Shown: positions 34,861-43,511 of the stretch, in pieces
Numbering within the stretch: position 1 is the stretch's first letter
Layout: each line of letters begins with the position of its first letter
Source: Algicoccus sp048820935
GTDB taxonomy: Bacteria; Pseudomonadota; Gammaproteobacteria; Burkholderiales; Burkholderiaceae_B
Assembly (NCBI RefSeq): GCF_048820935.1
Contig: NZ_JBMERD010000005.1
Coordinates: 135,976 to 199,975, forward strand
Direction of reading: 5' to 3'
Length of the DNA stretch: 64,000 nucleotides
The notes under the pieces: model-generated
Database searches by the model: none
What the model was told of the DNA's origin: nothing
The model's input: only the letters and a program-made list of their open reading frames with translations
Made by a program: the position numbers and the translations under genes

Positions 34861-35824
34861 TTTCAAAAGATCTTAAACGTGCTTGATGATCAAAAATCTG
34901 TCCTGTGATCATCAATTCCTGTGGAGACGTTTGCGCCAAGATACTGCGTAAGCCCGTTTCTAAGGTTTCCGGTGAGCCATACACTGAACACGCCAACATG
35001 CGCTCGACCATGACGCGCTCACTATCGGTCCAGAAAGTATTGATGTCGTCGATCGGTGGTGAAAGTTTTCCGCGGGTATTGCGACGCATCCGAACAAATT
35101 GTTGTTGAAGTGACGTGTATAGGTAACGCGCTTCCTCATCAGTTTCTGCTGCGACCACATTGACAAGCACCATCGCATAGGGTTTATCCAAATAAGCCGA
35201 GGGTTTAAAGGTTTGTCGATAGACGGTTAATGCGTCCATCAAATCAGCGGGTGCGAAGTGCGATGCAAAGGCGTAAGGTAGCCCAAAGTGCGCCGCTAGT
35301 TGAGCACCATATAGGCTAGAGCCAAGTATCCAAACAGGTACTTGTGTACCCATACCTGGAATGGCTCGAACGCGCTGTCCCGGTTCTTCGGGGCCGAGGT
35401 AATGCATGAGTTCAAGAACATCCTGAGGGAACTGATCGCTGCTGGACTGTAAATCGCGTCTTAGGGCGCGCGCGGTACCTGGGTCTGTCCCCGGTGCGCG
35501 ACCAAGCCCCAAGTCAATCCGATCTGGATAGAGTGTAGCCAAGGTACCAAACTGCTCAGCAATGACCAGAGGCGCGTGATTTGGCAGCATGACCCCACCT
35601 GATCCAACACGAATGTGTTGCGTAGCGGCGGCCACATAGCCAATGAGTACAGAGGTTGCCGAACTTGCAATACCGATCATGTTGTGGTGTTCGGCGAGCC
35701 AGTATCGTTTGTAGCCGAGTGTTTCGGCATGTTGGGCCAAATCTCTTGTGTTCCTGAGGGCATCAGCAGCATTCAGGCCTTCCGGGATGGGTGCAAGATC
35801 CAGAACTGAATAGGGAATGGACAT
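34829..35824 (-). CDS. Luciferase-like (LLM class) flavin-dependent oxidoreductase
   Basis: A 331-residue TIM-barrel protein of the bacterial luciferase-like group, closest in pattern to YhbW/MsnO8. It starts IPYSVLDLAPIPEG. It contains RYWLAEHHNMIGIASSATSV and the segment RIDLGLGRAPGTDP, both typical. Its substrate is unknown; family members are FMN-dependent monooxygenases. ATG 35824 is chosen because family members start here; an upstream extension to 35926 gives atypical residues. The stop codon overlaps the hairpin that ends the convergent cfa-like gene. Confidence 0.88.
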   Translation of the reverse strand: MSIPYSVLDLAPIPEGLNAADALRNTRDLAQHAETLGYKRYWLAEHHNMIGIASSATSVLIGYVAAATQHIRVGSGGVMLPNHAPLVIAEQFGTLATLYPDRIDLGLGRAPGTDPGTARALRRDLQSSSDQFPQDVLELMHYLGPEEPGQRVRAIPGMGTQVPVWILGSSLYGAQLAAHFGLPYAFASHFAPADLMDALTVYRQTFKPSAYLDKPYAMVLVNVVAAETDEEARYLYTSLQQQFVRMRRNTRGKLSPPIDDINTFWTDSERVMVERMLACSVYGSPETLETGLRSILAQTSPQELMITGQIFDHQARLRSFEIAAQVMQKIT

Positions 35825-35971
35825 GAATTTCCTAAAAAACATTAAAGGTTGCGTTATGCTCAGAGAATGATGATGTCGATCTGTAAATATCTCTGAGGTC
35901 GATCTGATTTGGATAGAGTAAGACAAGGACGACGCTCAGATCAAGAAATGCATTCAGAAATGAAAGGATTG

Positions 35972-35987
35972 TCTGCTGACAAGCAGA
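35972..35987. promoter_or_regulatory. Short dyad upstream of bktB
   Basis: Perfect 6-bp arms TCTGCT / AGCAGA with a 4-base spacer, about 80 bases before the bktB start. It may be a regulator site. No family is recognised. Confidence 0.25.
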
Positions 35988-36065
35988 TGAATGTTTTATG
36001 ATGTCATATAGTAGTGTCTTCGCTCGATAGACAGAGTCTGAAAACTTAAAGGCAAGGAGCAAATT

Positions 36066-37247
36066 ATGCGTGAAGTCTGGGTAACGGCGGCCGTACGGAC
36101 AGCTGTAGGTGATTTTGGTGGTGGTCTGAAAGATGTAAGCCCAATTGATTTGGGTACAACCGTGGTGAAGGCTGTGCTTGAGCGCAGCGGTGTCACTGGT
36201 GAAGATGTCGGTCATCTGGCATTTGGTCAAGTTGTGCCTACAGAGCCGCGTGATTTGTATATGTCACGCGTGGTGTCTCTGAACGCTGGTTTGCCTCAGG
36301 AATCCGTGGCGTTTAACGTCAACCGTTTGTGCGGTTCTGGCTTGCAAGCTGTCGTTTCAGCTGCACAGTCCATCTTGTTGGGCGACACAGAAATGGCTAT
36401 CGGTGGCGGTACAGAGAACATGAGCCGCGGCGGTTATTTGTCCGAAGCCATGCGTTCTGGTGCTCGTATGGGTGACACCAAAGTCAGCGATATGATGGTT
36501 GCAGCCCTCACAGACCCATTTAGTCGTTTGCATATGGGTGTGACCGCTGAGAACGTAGCTAAACAGTTTGAGATCAGCCGTGAAGATCAAGACGCGTTGG
36601 CCGTTGAATCTCACAAGCGTGCTGTGCGTGCTGTGGAAGAAGGTCGTTTTGATTCACAGATCGTGCCTGTCGTGATTAAAACGCGCAAGGGTGAAGTGAT
36701 CTTTGATAAAGATGAGCATCCACGTGCAGGTACCACGATGGAGTCGCTGGCCAAGTTGCGTACAGTCTTTGTAAAAGAAAACGGTACGGTGACTGCGGGT
36801 AACGCATCAGGTATTAACGATGGTGCAGCTGCACTGATGTTGATGAGCGGTGAAGCTGTGAAGTCGAGTGGTGTCAAACCACTGGCGCGTCTGGTTGCTT
36901 ACGCTCATGCAGGTGTGGATCCAAGCATTATGGGGATTGGCCCAGTGCCTGCATCACGCGCAGTGCTAGAAAAAGCTGGTCTGACGCTTGAGCAGATGGA
37001 TGTGATTGAAGCCAACGAAGCATTTGCTGCACAAGCTTGCGCTGTGAGTAAAGAAATGGGCTTTGATCCTGATAAAGTGAACCCGAACGGTAGTGGTATT
37101 TCACTGGGTCACCCCATCGGTGCTACAGGTGCGATCGTTTCCGTGAAAGCGATTCACGAACTGCATCGTACCGGCGGTCGCTATGCTTTGGTGACCATGT
37201 GTATTGGTGGTGGTCAGGGTATTGCTGCGATTTTTGAGCGTGCCTAA
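36066..37247 (+). CDS. bktB: Beta-ketothiolase (acetyl-CoA acetyltransferase, BktB type)
   Basis: A 393-residue thiolase. The acyl-accepting Cys is in NRLCGSGLQAVVSAAQ (about residue 90). The second active site is NEAFAAQA and GHPIGATGA, and the proton-shuttle Cys is in CIGGGQG near the C-terminus. The sequence follows the Cupriavidus BktB pattern closely (for example HMGVTAENVAK and YAHAGVDPSIMGIGPVPAS). BktB condenses acetyl-CoA with acetyl- or propionyl-CoA in polyhydroxyalkanoate synthesis and also works in the breakdown direction. A ribosome site, AAGGAG, precedes the ATG. Single gene with its own terminator. Confidence 0.93.
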   Translation: MREVWVTAAVRTAVGDFGGGLKDVSPIDLGTTVVKAVLERSGVTGEDVGHLAFGQVVPTEPRDLYMSRVVSLNAGLPQESVAFNVNRLCGSGLQAVVSAAQSILLGDTEMAIGGGTENMSRGGYLSEAMRSGARMGDTKVSDMMVAALTDPFSRLHMGVTAENVAKQFEISREDQDALAVESHKRAVRAVEEGRFDSQIVPVVIKTRKGEVIFDKDEHPRAGTTMESLAKLRTVFVKENGTVTAGNASGINDGAAALMLMSGEAVKSSGVKPLARLVAYAHAGVDPSIMGIGPVPASRAVLEKAGLTLEQMDVIEANEAFAAQACAVSKEMGFDPDKVNPNGSGISLGHPIGATGAIVSVKAIHELHRTGGRYALVTMCIGGGQGIAAIFERA

Positions 37248-37302
37248 AACGTTGTTGTAGCCTTAGACTTAATAACTAGGTCCGCGGTTCATCACGTTTG
37301 AT

Positions 37303-37342
37303 AAAAAGCCGACTTTTCAGATGTCTGAGAAGTCGGCTTTTT
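37303..37342. terminator. Bidirectional terminator between bktB and radC
   Basis: A 12-bp stem, AAAAGCCGACTT / AAGTCGGCTTTT, extended by TCAGA / TCTGA, with T-runs on both strands. It lies between two convergent genes and serves both. Confidence 0.9.
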
Positions 37343-37357
37343 CAATGAGTGTGTGGA

Positions 37358-38053
37358 TTATGCTGCTTCATATAAACGTAAATGACCGAGCTCTGCCAAA
37401 GAAGTGACCTCTGGTCCGGCGACGATTAAATGATCCAGCAGCGCAATATCTAGACCCATCAGAATTTGCGCTAATTCATGTGTGAGTTGGATATCGGCGG
37501 GGCTGGGTGAAGGATTGCCTGAAGGGTGGTTGTGAATCAAAATGACACTGGCTGCGTTTGAAGCCAGCGCAATGCGGGCAACTTCGCGCGGATAGATGGG
37601 CGTTTCATACAAAGTGCCTTTTGATACGGTTTGTTGCCCAAGAACGTGCCCCATGGCATCGAGCATAATCATTTGGCAGTGTTCGATGTCTAAGTGTGAC
37701 ATCGCGGTTCTGCAAAAATCACGAACCATGGCGGGGCTTGTGAGTGGCTCACCTCGTTGTAATGAAGCCAGCGATGCCCGTCTGCCCAGCTCGAATGCCG
37801 CCACCAAAAGGCAGGCTTTTGCAACCCCGATGCCGGGTTTCGTGCATAATTGATCCGTTTTTAACCGTGGCAAGCCTGCCACGCCTTGACTGGTTTGCAG
37901 AATTTCTTGTGCCAGCATAAAGACAGATTTACCTGTGATACCAGTCCCTAAGAGCAATGCAAGTAGCTCGGCATCCGTGAGTGCTTGTGCGCCAAACTTC
38001 AATAATCTTTCACGGGGTCTGGTTTCAGATGGAAGGTTTTCGGATAAAGCCAT
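37358..38053 (-). CDS. radC: RadC family protein (JAB/MPN domain)
   Basis: A 231-residue protein. An N-terminal helix-hairpin-helix-like part (TDAELLALLLGTGITGKSV and KPGIGVAKA) is followed by the JAMM metalloprotease-like domain with H174, H176 and D187 in IHNHPSGNPSPSPAD. The old link to recombinational repair is disputed and the true function is unknown. It is divergent from fkpB-ispH and convergent with bktB. The ATG at 38053 is family-typical (ENLPSETRPRERLLKFG). Confidence 0.94.
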   Translation of the reverse strand: MALSENLPSETRPRERLLKFGAQALTDAELLALLLGTGITGKSVFMLAQEILQTSQGVAGLPRLKTDQLCTKPGIGVAKACLLVAAFELGRRASLASLQRGEPLTSPAMVRDFCRTAMSHLDIEHCQMIMLDAMGHVLGQQTVSKGTLYETPIYPREVARIALASNAASVILIHNHPSGNPSPSPADIQLTHELAQILMGLDIALLDHLIVAGPEVTSLAELGHLRLYEAA

Positions 38054-38110
38054 GGATCTGCCCTAAAATCATACGTTTCATATCTTCACATGTTCCAAAG
38101 GGAGTTATCT

Positions 38111-38572
38111 ATGTCCAACCCAGCTGTTGTCCAGTCGGATTCTTACCTGACGCTGCATTACCGCATCGTTTTGATTGATGGTCCGGGTGCTGGAACGGCA
38201 TTGATTGATACCTTTGATGATCGACCCGCCACATTGCAGATGGGGGCAGGTCAGTGGTCGCCCGAAATGGAGGCGACACTACTTGGGCGCGCAGAGGGTG
38301 AGTCGTTTACCATCTCTTTATTGCCTGAGCAGGCTTATGGTGAGCGCAACCCAGAGTTGTTGCAGTGGCTGAGTCTGGATGCGTTTTGGGATAGCATGGA
38401 TGAACATGCGCCACCTTCACCGGGAGATCTGGTGAATTTTGATGCCCCTCATGGTGGACAGTATTCCGGTATTTTTAAGGAATTGACCAGCGAGGGCGCG
38501 TTGTTTGATTTCAATCATCCATTGGCTGGGCGCTCGCTCAGGCTGGATGTTAATTTGATTGGAGTGATTTGA
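38111..38572 (+). CDS. fkpB: FKBP-type peptidyl-prolyl cis-trans isomerase (SlpA/FkpB type)
   Basis: A 153-residue FKBP-like protein. The typical N-terminus SDSYLTLHYRIVLIDG is followed by WSPEMEATLLGRAEGESF and LLPEQAYGERNPELLQ, with an inserted-flap 'IF' chaperone segment. It isomerises prolyl bonds and acts as a chaperone in the cytoplasm. ATG 38111 is chosen since GGGAG lies 7-11 bases before it. It overlaps the ispH start by one base (TGATG), the conserved fkpB-ispH pair. Confidence 0.9.
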   Translation: MSNPAVVQSDSYLTLHYRIVLIDGPGAGTALIDTFDDRPATLQMGAGQWSPEMEATLLGRAEGESFTISLLPEQAYGERNPELLQWLSLDAFWDSMDEHAPPSPGDLVNFDAPHGGQYSGIFKELTSEGALFDFNHPLAGRSLRLDVNLIGVI

Positions 38573-39552
38573 TGTCGAATCAGGGACGAGAGCAAGTTTT
38601 AGCTCAAAATGCTGAAATTGTGTTGGCGCAACCGCGCGGATTTTGTGCAGGCGTTGATCGTGCCATTGATATCGTTGAACGTGCGCTGGAAATTCATGGC
38701 TCGCCCGTGTATGTGCGTCATGAAATTGTACATAACCGCTATGTTGTGGATGGGTTGCGCGACAAAGGTGCTGTGTTCGTTAAAGAGCTCGACGAAGTGC
38801 CCGCAGGCTCGATTGTGGTTTTTTCTGCGCATGGTGTATCGCTTGCCATTAAGGATGAAGCAAAAAAACGCGGTTTACAAGTGTTTGATGCAACCTGTCC
38901 ATTAGTAACCAAAGTTCATGTTCAAGTCGCCAAAATGCGTAAAGATGGCTTGGAAGTCATTATGATCGGTCATCAGGGGCATCCTGAAGTGGAAGGCACA
39001 CTAGGTCAGTCTGGTGAAGGCATGTATTTGGTTGAAGATGTTGAAGACGTACAAAATCTCCAAGTGCGTGATCCCTCTAAATTGGCATTTGTGACACAAA
39101 CGACGTTGTCCGTGGATGATGCGGCGCAAGTTGCCCAGGCGCTCAGAGACCGTTTTCCTGGTATTCAAGAGCCTAAAAAGAGTGACATTTGTTACGCCAC
39201 GCAGAATCGTCAAGATGCCGTGAAGTTGTTAGCTCAGCGTTGCGATGTGGTTATTGTGGTGGGCAGTCAAAACAGCTCGAACTCTAATCGTTTGCGTGAA
39301 GTTGCCGATCGTTTGGGTGTGCCAGCGTATTTGATCGATACGGTCGAAAGTGTGGATCCCCTCTGGATCGAGGGCAAAATCGCGGTTGGTGTGACCGCTG
39401 GGGCCTCTGCACCAGAAGAATTGGTGCAACAGATCGTACAACGATTGAAAGAATTGGGTGCTGTATCGGTCAGAACGATGGACGGACTGATTGAAAGCGT
39501 GTCCTTTCCTTTGCCTCGTGAGTTAAGTCGTAAATTGCAAGCATCAAATTAA
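38572..39552 (+). CDS. ispH: 4-hydroxy-3-methylbut-2-enyl diphosphate reductase
   Basis: A 326-residue iron-sulfur enzyme, the last step of the MEP isoprenoid pathway, giving IPP and DMAPP. The three cluster cysteines are in GFCAGVDRAIDIVERAL, DATCPLV and SDICYATQNRQ. The catalytic H and E/T segments (VRHEIVHN, HQGHPEVEGT, TQTTLS) are all present. ATG 38572 has GGAG 7 bases upstream; a TTG 3 bases before it is less likely. A strong terminator follows. Confidence 0.96.
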   Translation: MSNQGREQVLAQNAEIVLAQPRGFCAGVDRAIDIVERALEIHGSPVYVRHEIVHNRYVVDGLRDKGAVFVKELDEVPAGSIVVFSAHGVSLAIKDEAKKRGLQVFDATCPLVTKVHVQVAKMRKDGLEVIMIGHQGHPEVEGTLGQSGEGMYLVEDVEDVQNLQVRDPSKLAFVTQTTLSVDDAAQVAQALRDRFPGIQEPKKSDICYATQNRQDAVKLLAQRCDVVIVVGSQNSSNSNRLREVADRLGVPAYLIDTVESVDPLWIEGKIAVGVTAGASAPEELVQQIVQRLKELGAVSVRTMDGLIESVSFPLPRELSRKLQASN

Positions 39553-39583
39553 TCTTAAAGGTTTATCCAACAAATAATTGTCG

Positions 39584-39623
39584 TCCCACCTGATGCAAGC
39601 ATCGTTTCAGGTGGGGCTTTTTT
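39584..39623 (+). terminator. Rho-independent terminator after ispH
   Basis: Stem CCCACCTGA / TCAGGTGGG with inner GATGC/GCATC pairing, followed by CTTTTTTATT. It is 32 bases past the ispH stop codon. Confidence 0.88.
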
Positions 39624-40207
39624 ATTGTGCTGTCATGCTTTGAAGTAGATCGCTTTATGGTTGACTAATCCATTGCACCGGGACTTTGGTTTAATCCGGT
39701 TATTTGATCATTTTGATAGCTCTTTTCGCCAGTATTTATTGTTCCTAAATATTGGTGTGTATCATGGATTTTTTAAGCTGGTTGTCTACCTTGCGATCTT
39801 GTATCGATAGCGTTTCAGCCGGAGGCATTCTTTAACGGTGGTTAGAAATTTTAGAAAACTATATAAATTATTTTTAGGTTTAGGATTTTTCTTCGGTAAA
39901 TAAAAAGTTTCAAAGTATGGGAATAGCAGGTTTTAAAGTTTTTTGTTTGATGTTTTTTATTTAAGATTTTGATTCTATTCATAAAAAATATGGTTTTATT
40001 TTTCAAAAGACAATATTCATTTGCAGTGATGGGGGGAAAAACCCCTGTTTTGATTTTGCGCAAGTTGTCCGACAATGTACATTGATCAATAGAGTTTGTT
40101 GCGTAATGCGATTTTTTAGTCGACCCTGTGAGATTGTGGTGTGTGGGACGCAAAATTCTCATTGATTTGATGAACAATTGTTTGAAAGATTTAACTCGAG
40201 GATTTTT
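39624..40207. other. AT-rich leader region upstream of the TAXI transporter
   Basis: No gene is supported in these 584 bases. Bases 39841-40020 contain only 36 G or C in 180 (20 percent), far below the rest of the window. The single long open frame on the minus strand here is a by-product of this composition. Downstream features are a GGGG-aaaaa-CCCC hairpin near 40033-40045, the palindrome TTGTCCGACAA (40065-40075), and the ribosome site of the receptor gene (CGAGGA). Confidence 0.6.
40065..40075. promoter_or_regulatory. GntR (FCD/FadR-type) operator-like palindrome
   Basis: The perfect palindrome TTGTCCGACAA fits the TNGTNNNACNA pattern known for FCD-type GntR regulators. It lies about 135 bases before the TAXI receptor start codon. 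No GntR gene is in the window, so the regulator would be encoded elsewhere. Confidence 0.45.
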
Positions 40208-41353
40208 ATGAAACAAACGCTTTTTCCTGCTAGCCGCTATTTGACCGGTATTGCAGCCAGCTTGGCCATGGGCTTTGCCGCGACTGCTGTCGCTCAAGAT
40301 CTGCCTGGAACAATGGCTTGGACCGCCTATGATGTGGGTTCCGCAGGTTATGCCGAAGCGTCTGCCATGGCTGACGCGTTTGGTAAAAAATATGGAACCA
40401 AAGTGCGTATCCAACCTTCAGGTTCATCCATTGGCCGTTTGCAGCCAGTCCTGCAAGGACGTGCAGACATCGGTTTCTTGGCAACAGAGACTTTTTTCGC
40501 CACTGAAGGCACAGAAGATTTCGCAGCTAAGCGTTGGGGTCCTCAAGATCTGCGTGTTCTGGCTGGTCGTCCTGCTTCATTTGGAATGCCAACCGCAAAA
40601 GACGCCAACATTAAAACCTTTGAAGACCTCAAAGGTAAGCGTTTGGCACTGGTAGCTGGTAATCCATCTGTGAACGTGAAATGTGAAGCTTATCTGGGCT
40701 TTGGTGGTCTGACACTGGATGATGTCGAAGTGGTGATGTTCCCCACATACGGCGCAGCCATGAGCTCCATTGCAGCAGGTCAGTCCGATGCGACATGTAC
40801 CACAACCACACCAAGCCAGATGTATGAGTTGGCTGAGTCCCCACGTGGTCTGCATTGGCTTGGAACACCGGCTGATGACAAAGAAGGTTGGGCTCGCATG
40901 CAAGCCATTGCACCTTTCTTTGGTCCTAATACTGAAACCGTAGGTGCCGGTTTGTCTAAAGAGCAGCCTGTGGAAATTATGGCGTATCGCTACCCATTGC
41001 TCGTCGTGCGTGCTGATATGACTACAGACCAAGTCTATAACATGATGAAGGGTTTCGATGAGACCTACGACATGTATAAAGACGCAACATCCGTGATGCC
41101 ACGCTGGAAAATGGATGAGTCTGCAGTGCCACCTGCCGATGCACCATTCCATGATGGTGCTGTAAAATACCTGAAAGAAAAAGGTATCTGGACAGACGAA
41201 CACGAAGCATGGAATAAAGCACGCTTGGAGCGTTTGCAAGCATTACGTGCAGCATGGGATGAAACCATGAAAGAAGGTAAAGATCTGTCAGATGAGAAGT
41301 ATGCTGAACTCTGGCAGAAAAACCGTGAAGCTGCATTGGCCAAATTGAATTAA
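40208..41353 (+). CDS. TAXI-type TRAP transporter solute-binding protein
   Basis: A 381-residue periplasmic receptor with a signal peptide (MKQTLFPASRYLTGIAASLA, cleavage near AVAQ at about residue 30). TAXI family pattern: TAYDVGSAGYAEASAMADAF, VRIQPSGSSIGRLQPVLQGR and a C-terminal helical region. TAXI receptors deliver a ligand, often a dicarboxylate, amino acid or related acid, to a fused TRAP permease; the ligand here is unknown. The ATG at 40208 follows CGAGGA. The permease gene lies 111 bases downstream, separated by a hairpin that may reduce its expression relative to the receptor. Confidence 0.93.
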   Translation: MKQTLFPASRYLTGIAASLAMGFAATAVAQDLPGTMAWTAYDVGSAGYAEASAMADAFGKKYGTKVRIQPSGSSIGRLQPVLQGRADIGFLATETFFATEGTEDFAAKRWGPQDLRVLAGRPASFGMPTAKDANIKTFEDLKGKRLALVAGNPSVNVKCEAYLGFGGLTLDDVEVVMFPTYGAAMSSIAAGQSDATCTTTTPSQMYELAESPRGLHWLGTPADDKEGWARMQAIAPFFGPNTETVGAGLSKEQPVEIMAYRYPLLVVRADMTTDQVYNMMKGFDETYDMYKDATSVMPRWKMDESAVPPADAPFHDGAVKYLKEKGIWTDEHEAWNKARLERLQALRAAWDETMKEGKDLSDEKYAELWQKNREAALAKLN

Positions 41354-41389
41354 TTTGAGCTTTTGAGCGACGGTTCACTGAGAAGCTGG

Positions 41390-41423
41390 GTCGCAGCAAC
41401 CAATGTTGTTGCGACTTTTTTTT
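41390..41423 (+). terminator. Terminator/attenuator between TAXI receptor and permease
   Basis: Stem GTCGCAGCAAC / GTTGTTGCGAC followed by eight Ts. Its position between two genes of one transporter suggests partial termination, giving more receptor than permease. Confidence 0.8.
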
Positions 41424-41464
41424 GCGAATAACAGCATATTCGTAAATTTATCTGAGAACGATTT

Positions 41465-43441
41465 ATGTCAAGAAAAGAACATATCGAAGATCGTCTGGAA
41501 ATCGAAGAGCAAATCCTCCAAGATGTGCCTTTGGATCCGGAAGGGGGAACACCGCAAGGTCGCATGAAAGGTGCGACTTATGCAGCGGTTTTGACACTGG
41601 GAACTTTGGGTCTGTTAATGACCATTAACCAGGTGTTTGTTTTGCGGTTCATGGGTTTTCAGCCGCTGGGTAGTTCATTTCTCTATTACATCATTGGGAT
41701 TTTTCTGGCCGCAGCCTTCCTGATTTACCCGATGACTAAAAATGCGCGTGAGAGAACGCCAGTCTATGACTGGTTGTTTGGACTGATCGCTATTGCATGT
41801 ACCGGTTATCTGGGTTATCACGGGCTGACGATTATTGAGCAAGGTTGGGACTTTTCAGCGCCCACTGAAGCAACCGTGATTTCCGGGATTTTGCTTGTGC
41901 TGATTATTGAAGGGATTCGGCGTTGTGGTGGAACCCCCCTTTTGCTGGTCGTTTTAATCTTCGGTGCTTATCCACTCTATGCCGACTACATGCCCGGCTT
42001 TTTGTGGGGTACCTCCTACGACTTTGGTGAAACCATTCGCGCACACGTGATGGGTGTCGAAAGTGTCATTGGGATTCCCATGCAGGTCGTGGCGAACTTA
42101 GTGATTGGTTTTGTCGTGTTTGGTGCGGCACTGACAGTGACAGGCGGTGGTGACTTCTTTATGGCTTTGGCAACCGGTCTGATGGGTGCTAGCCGTGGTG
42201 GTCCCGCAAAAGTGGCAGTTGTTTCCAGCGGTTTGATGGGTAGTTTGTCCGGAAGTGTGATTTCGAACATTCTGACTACGGGTGTCTTTACGATTCCAAC
42301 CATGAAGCGCACAGGCTATCCACCGCATTATGCGGCAGCTGTGGAAGCATGCGCCTCGACTGGTGGTACGTTGATGCCGCCGGTGATGGGTGCTGTGGCC
42401 TTTATTATGGCGTCATTTTTGGGCGTTCCTTATGGTGCAGTGATGGTGGCAGCGTTCTTGCCAGCTCTGTTGTTCTACATTGCACTGGTTTTTCAAGTGG
42501 ATAACTACGCAGCTCGCCATGGCCTCAAAGGTATGGAACGTGAAGAGATCCCCAAGTTAGGTCCTGTCTTAGCGGATGGTTGGCCCTATTTGTTGAGCCT
42601 GGTGGTTCTCATTTACATGCTGCTTGTGATGCGTTTGGAAGAGTACTCACCTTACTTTGCAACATTGGTGCTGCTGGTGATCTCCATCTTCAAGAAAAGC
42701 CATCGCATGAGCGTGAAGCGTGCATTGGCATTGCTGGAAGAGCTGAGCGTGAGTGTGGCCAACCTGGTTGCTATCTTGGCCGGTATCGGTCTGGTGGTGG
42801 GTGGTCTGTCATACACCGGTGTGGCAGGTGCTTTCTCCCGTGAGTTGCTCTTGTATGCGGGTGGTAGCGTGCCCCTGATGTTGATCGCCGGTGCGGTGAC
42901 CAGCTTTATCTTGGGTATGGGCATGACGGTTAGTGCTTGCTATATCTTCTTGTCTATTTTGCTAGCGCCTGCGCTGGTCCAAGCTGGGCTGAACCCATTG
43001 GCAAGCCATCTGTTTATTCTCTACTGGGGCATGATGTCGTACATCACCCCACCGGTGGCGCTGGCATCCATTACAGCCGCTAACGTGGCGCATTCAAATG
43101 CTTGGGCAACCAGCTTGAGTGCAATGCGATTGGGTAGTGTGTTGTTTATCTTGCCGTTTATGTTTGTCCTTAACCCAGCGTTGATTATGCAGGGAGATTG
43201 GAGCACGATTATTCAGGCAGCGATTACAGCGATAGCGGCCATGTGGGTGTTGGCTTCTGGCCTTGAAGGTTATCTCTATCGTTGCGGTATTGTGGGATGG
43301 CCCGTACGTATCCTGTTGTTCTGCGCAGGGGCTGGTCTGATCGTACCCGGCACTTTCAGTGATCTGATTGGTTTAGGATTCCTGCTTCTAGCGTATGTCG
43401 TAGGCCGACTGGTGCCTGGGATGCGTCAAAGTGTTGCCTAA
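41465..43441 (+). CDS. TRAP transporter fused permease (DctQM-type, TAXI system)
   Basis: A 658-residue inner-membrane protein with about 15 or more hydrophobic segments. The N-terminal part corresponds to the small DctQ subunit and the rest to the large DctM subunit, the arrangement found with TAXI receptors. Typical motifs: GGPAKVAVVSSGLMGSLSGS, and later GMGMTVSACYIFLSILLAPAL. It uses an ion gradient to import the ligand brought by the upstream receptor. Its ATG is about 40 bases past the intergenic hairpin. A strong terminator follows. Confidence 0.93.
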   Translation: MSRKEHIEDRLEIEEQILQDVPLDPEGGTPQGRMKGATYAAVLTLGTLGLLMTINQVFVLRFMGFQPLGSSFLYYIIGIFLAAAFLIYPMTKNARERTPVYDWLFGLIAIACTGYLGYHGLTIIEQGWDFSAPTEATVISGILLVLIIEGIRRCGGTPLLLVVLIFGAYPLYADYMPGFLWGTSYDFGETIRAHVMGVESVIGIPMQVVANLVIGFVVFGAALTVTGGGDFFMALATGLMGASRGGPAKVAVVSSGLMGSLSGSVISNILTTGVFTIPTMKRTGYPPHYAAAVEACASTGGTLMPPVMGAVAFIMASFLGVPYGAVMVAAFLPALLFYIALVFQVDNYAARHGLKGMEREEIPKLGPVLADGWPYLLSLVVLIYMLLVMRLEEYSPYFATLVLLVISIFKKSHRMSVKRALALLEELSVSVANLVAILAGIGLVVGGLSYTGVAGAFSRELLLYAGGSVPLMLIAGAVTSFILGMGMTVSACYIFLSILLAPALVQAGLNPLASHLFILYWGMMSYITPPVALASITAANVAHSNAWATSLSAMRLGSVLFILPFMFVLNPALIMQGDWSTIIQAAITAIAAMWVLASGLEGYLYRCGIVGWPVRILLFCAGAGLIVPGTFSDLIGLGFLLLAYVVGRLVPGMRQSVA

Positions 43442-43476
43442 ATGAATGCGTCAGAAATGACTGATTTGTAAAGCGT

Positions 43477-43511
43477 TGCCCGTACTTGTGATGAGTACGG
43501 GCAATTTTTTT
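43477..43511. terminator. Terminator after TRAP permease
   Basis: Perfect 11-bp stem TTGCCCGTACT / AGTACGGGCAA followed by a T-run (TTTTTTT). It sits between the convergent permease and sulfurtransferase genes. Confidence 0.9.

Noticed and set aside
35832..36230. 132-codon minus-strand open frame
   Set aside because: The 5' part is antisense to the start of bktB and the rest covers the promoter region. No recognisable domain.
39851..40414. 187-codon minus-strand open frame
   Set aside because: It runs through the 20-percent-GC leader and the coding start of the TAXI receptor on the other strand. Its composition is Lys/Ile-rich by default, it has no ribosome site, and its 5' half is antisense to a well-supported gene.
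40577..41239. 220-codon minus-strand open frame
   Set aside because: Antisense to the TAXI receptor and rich in Cys, His and Trp as expected for a shadow frame.
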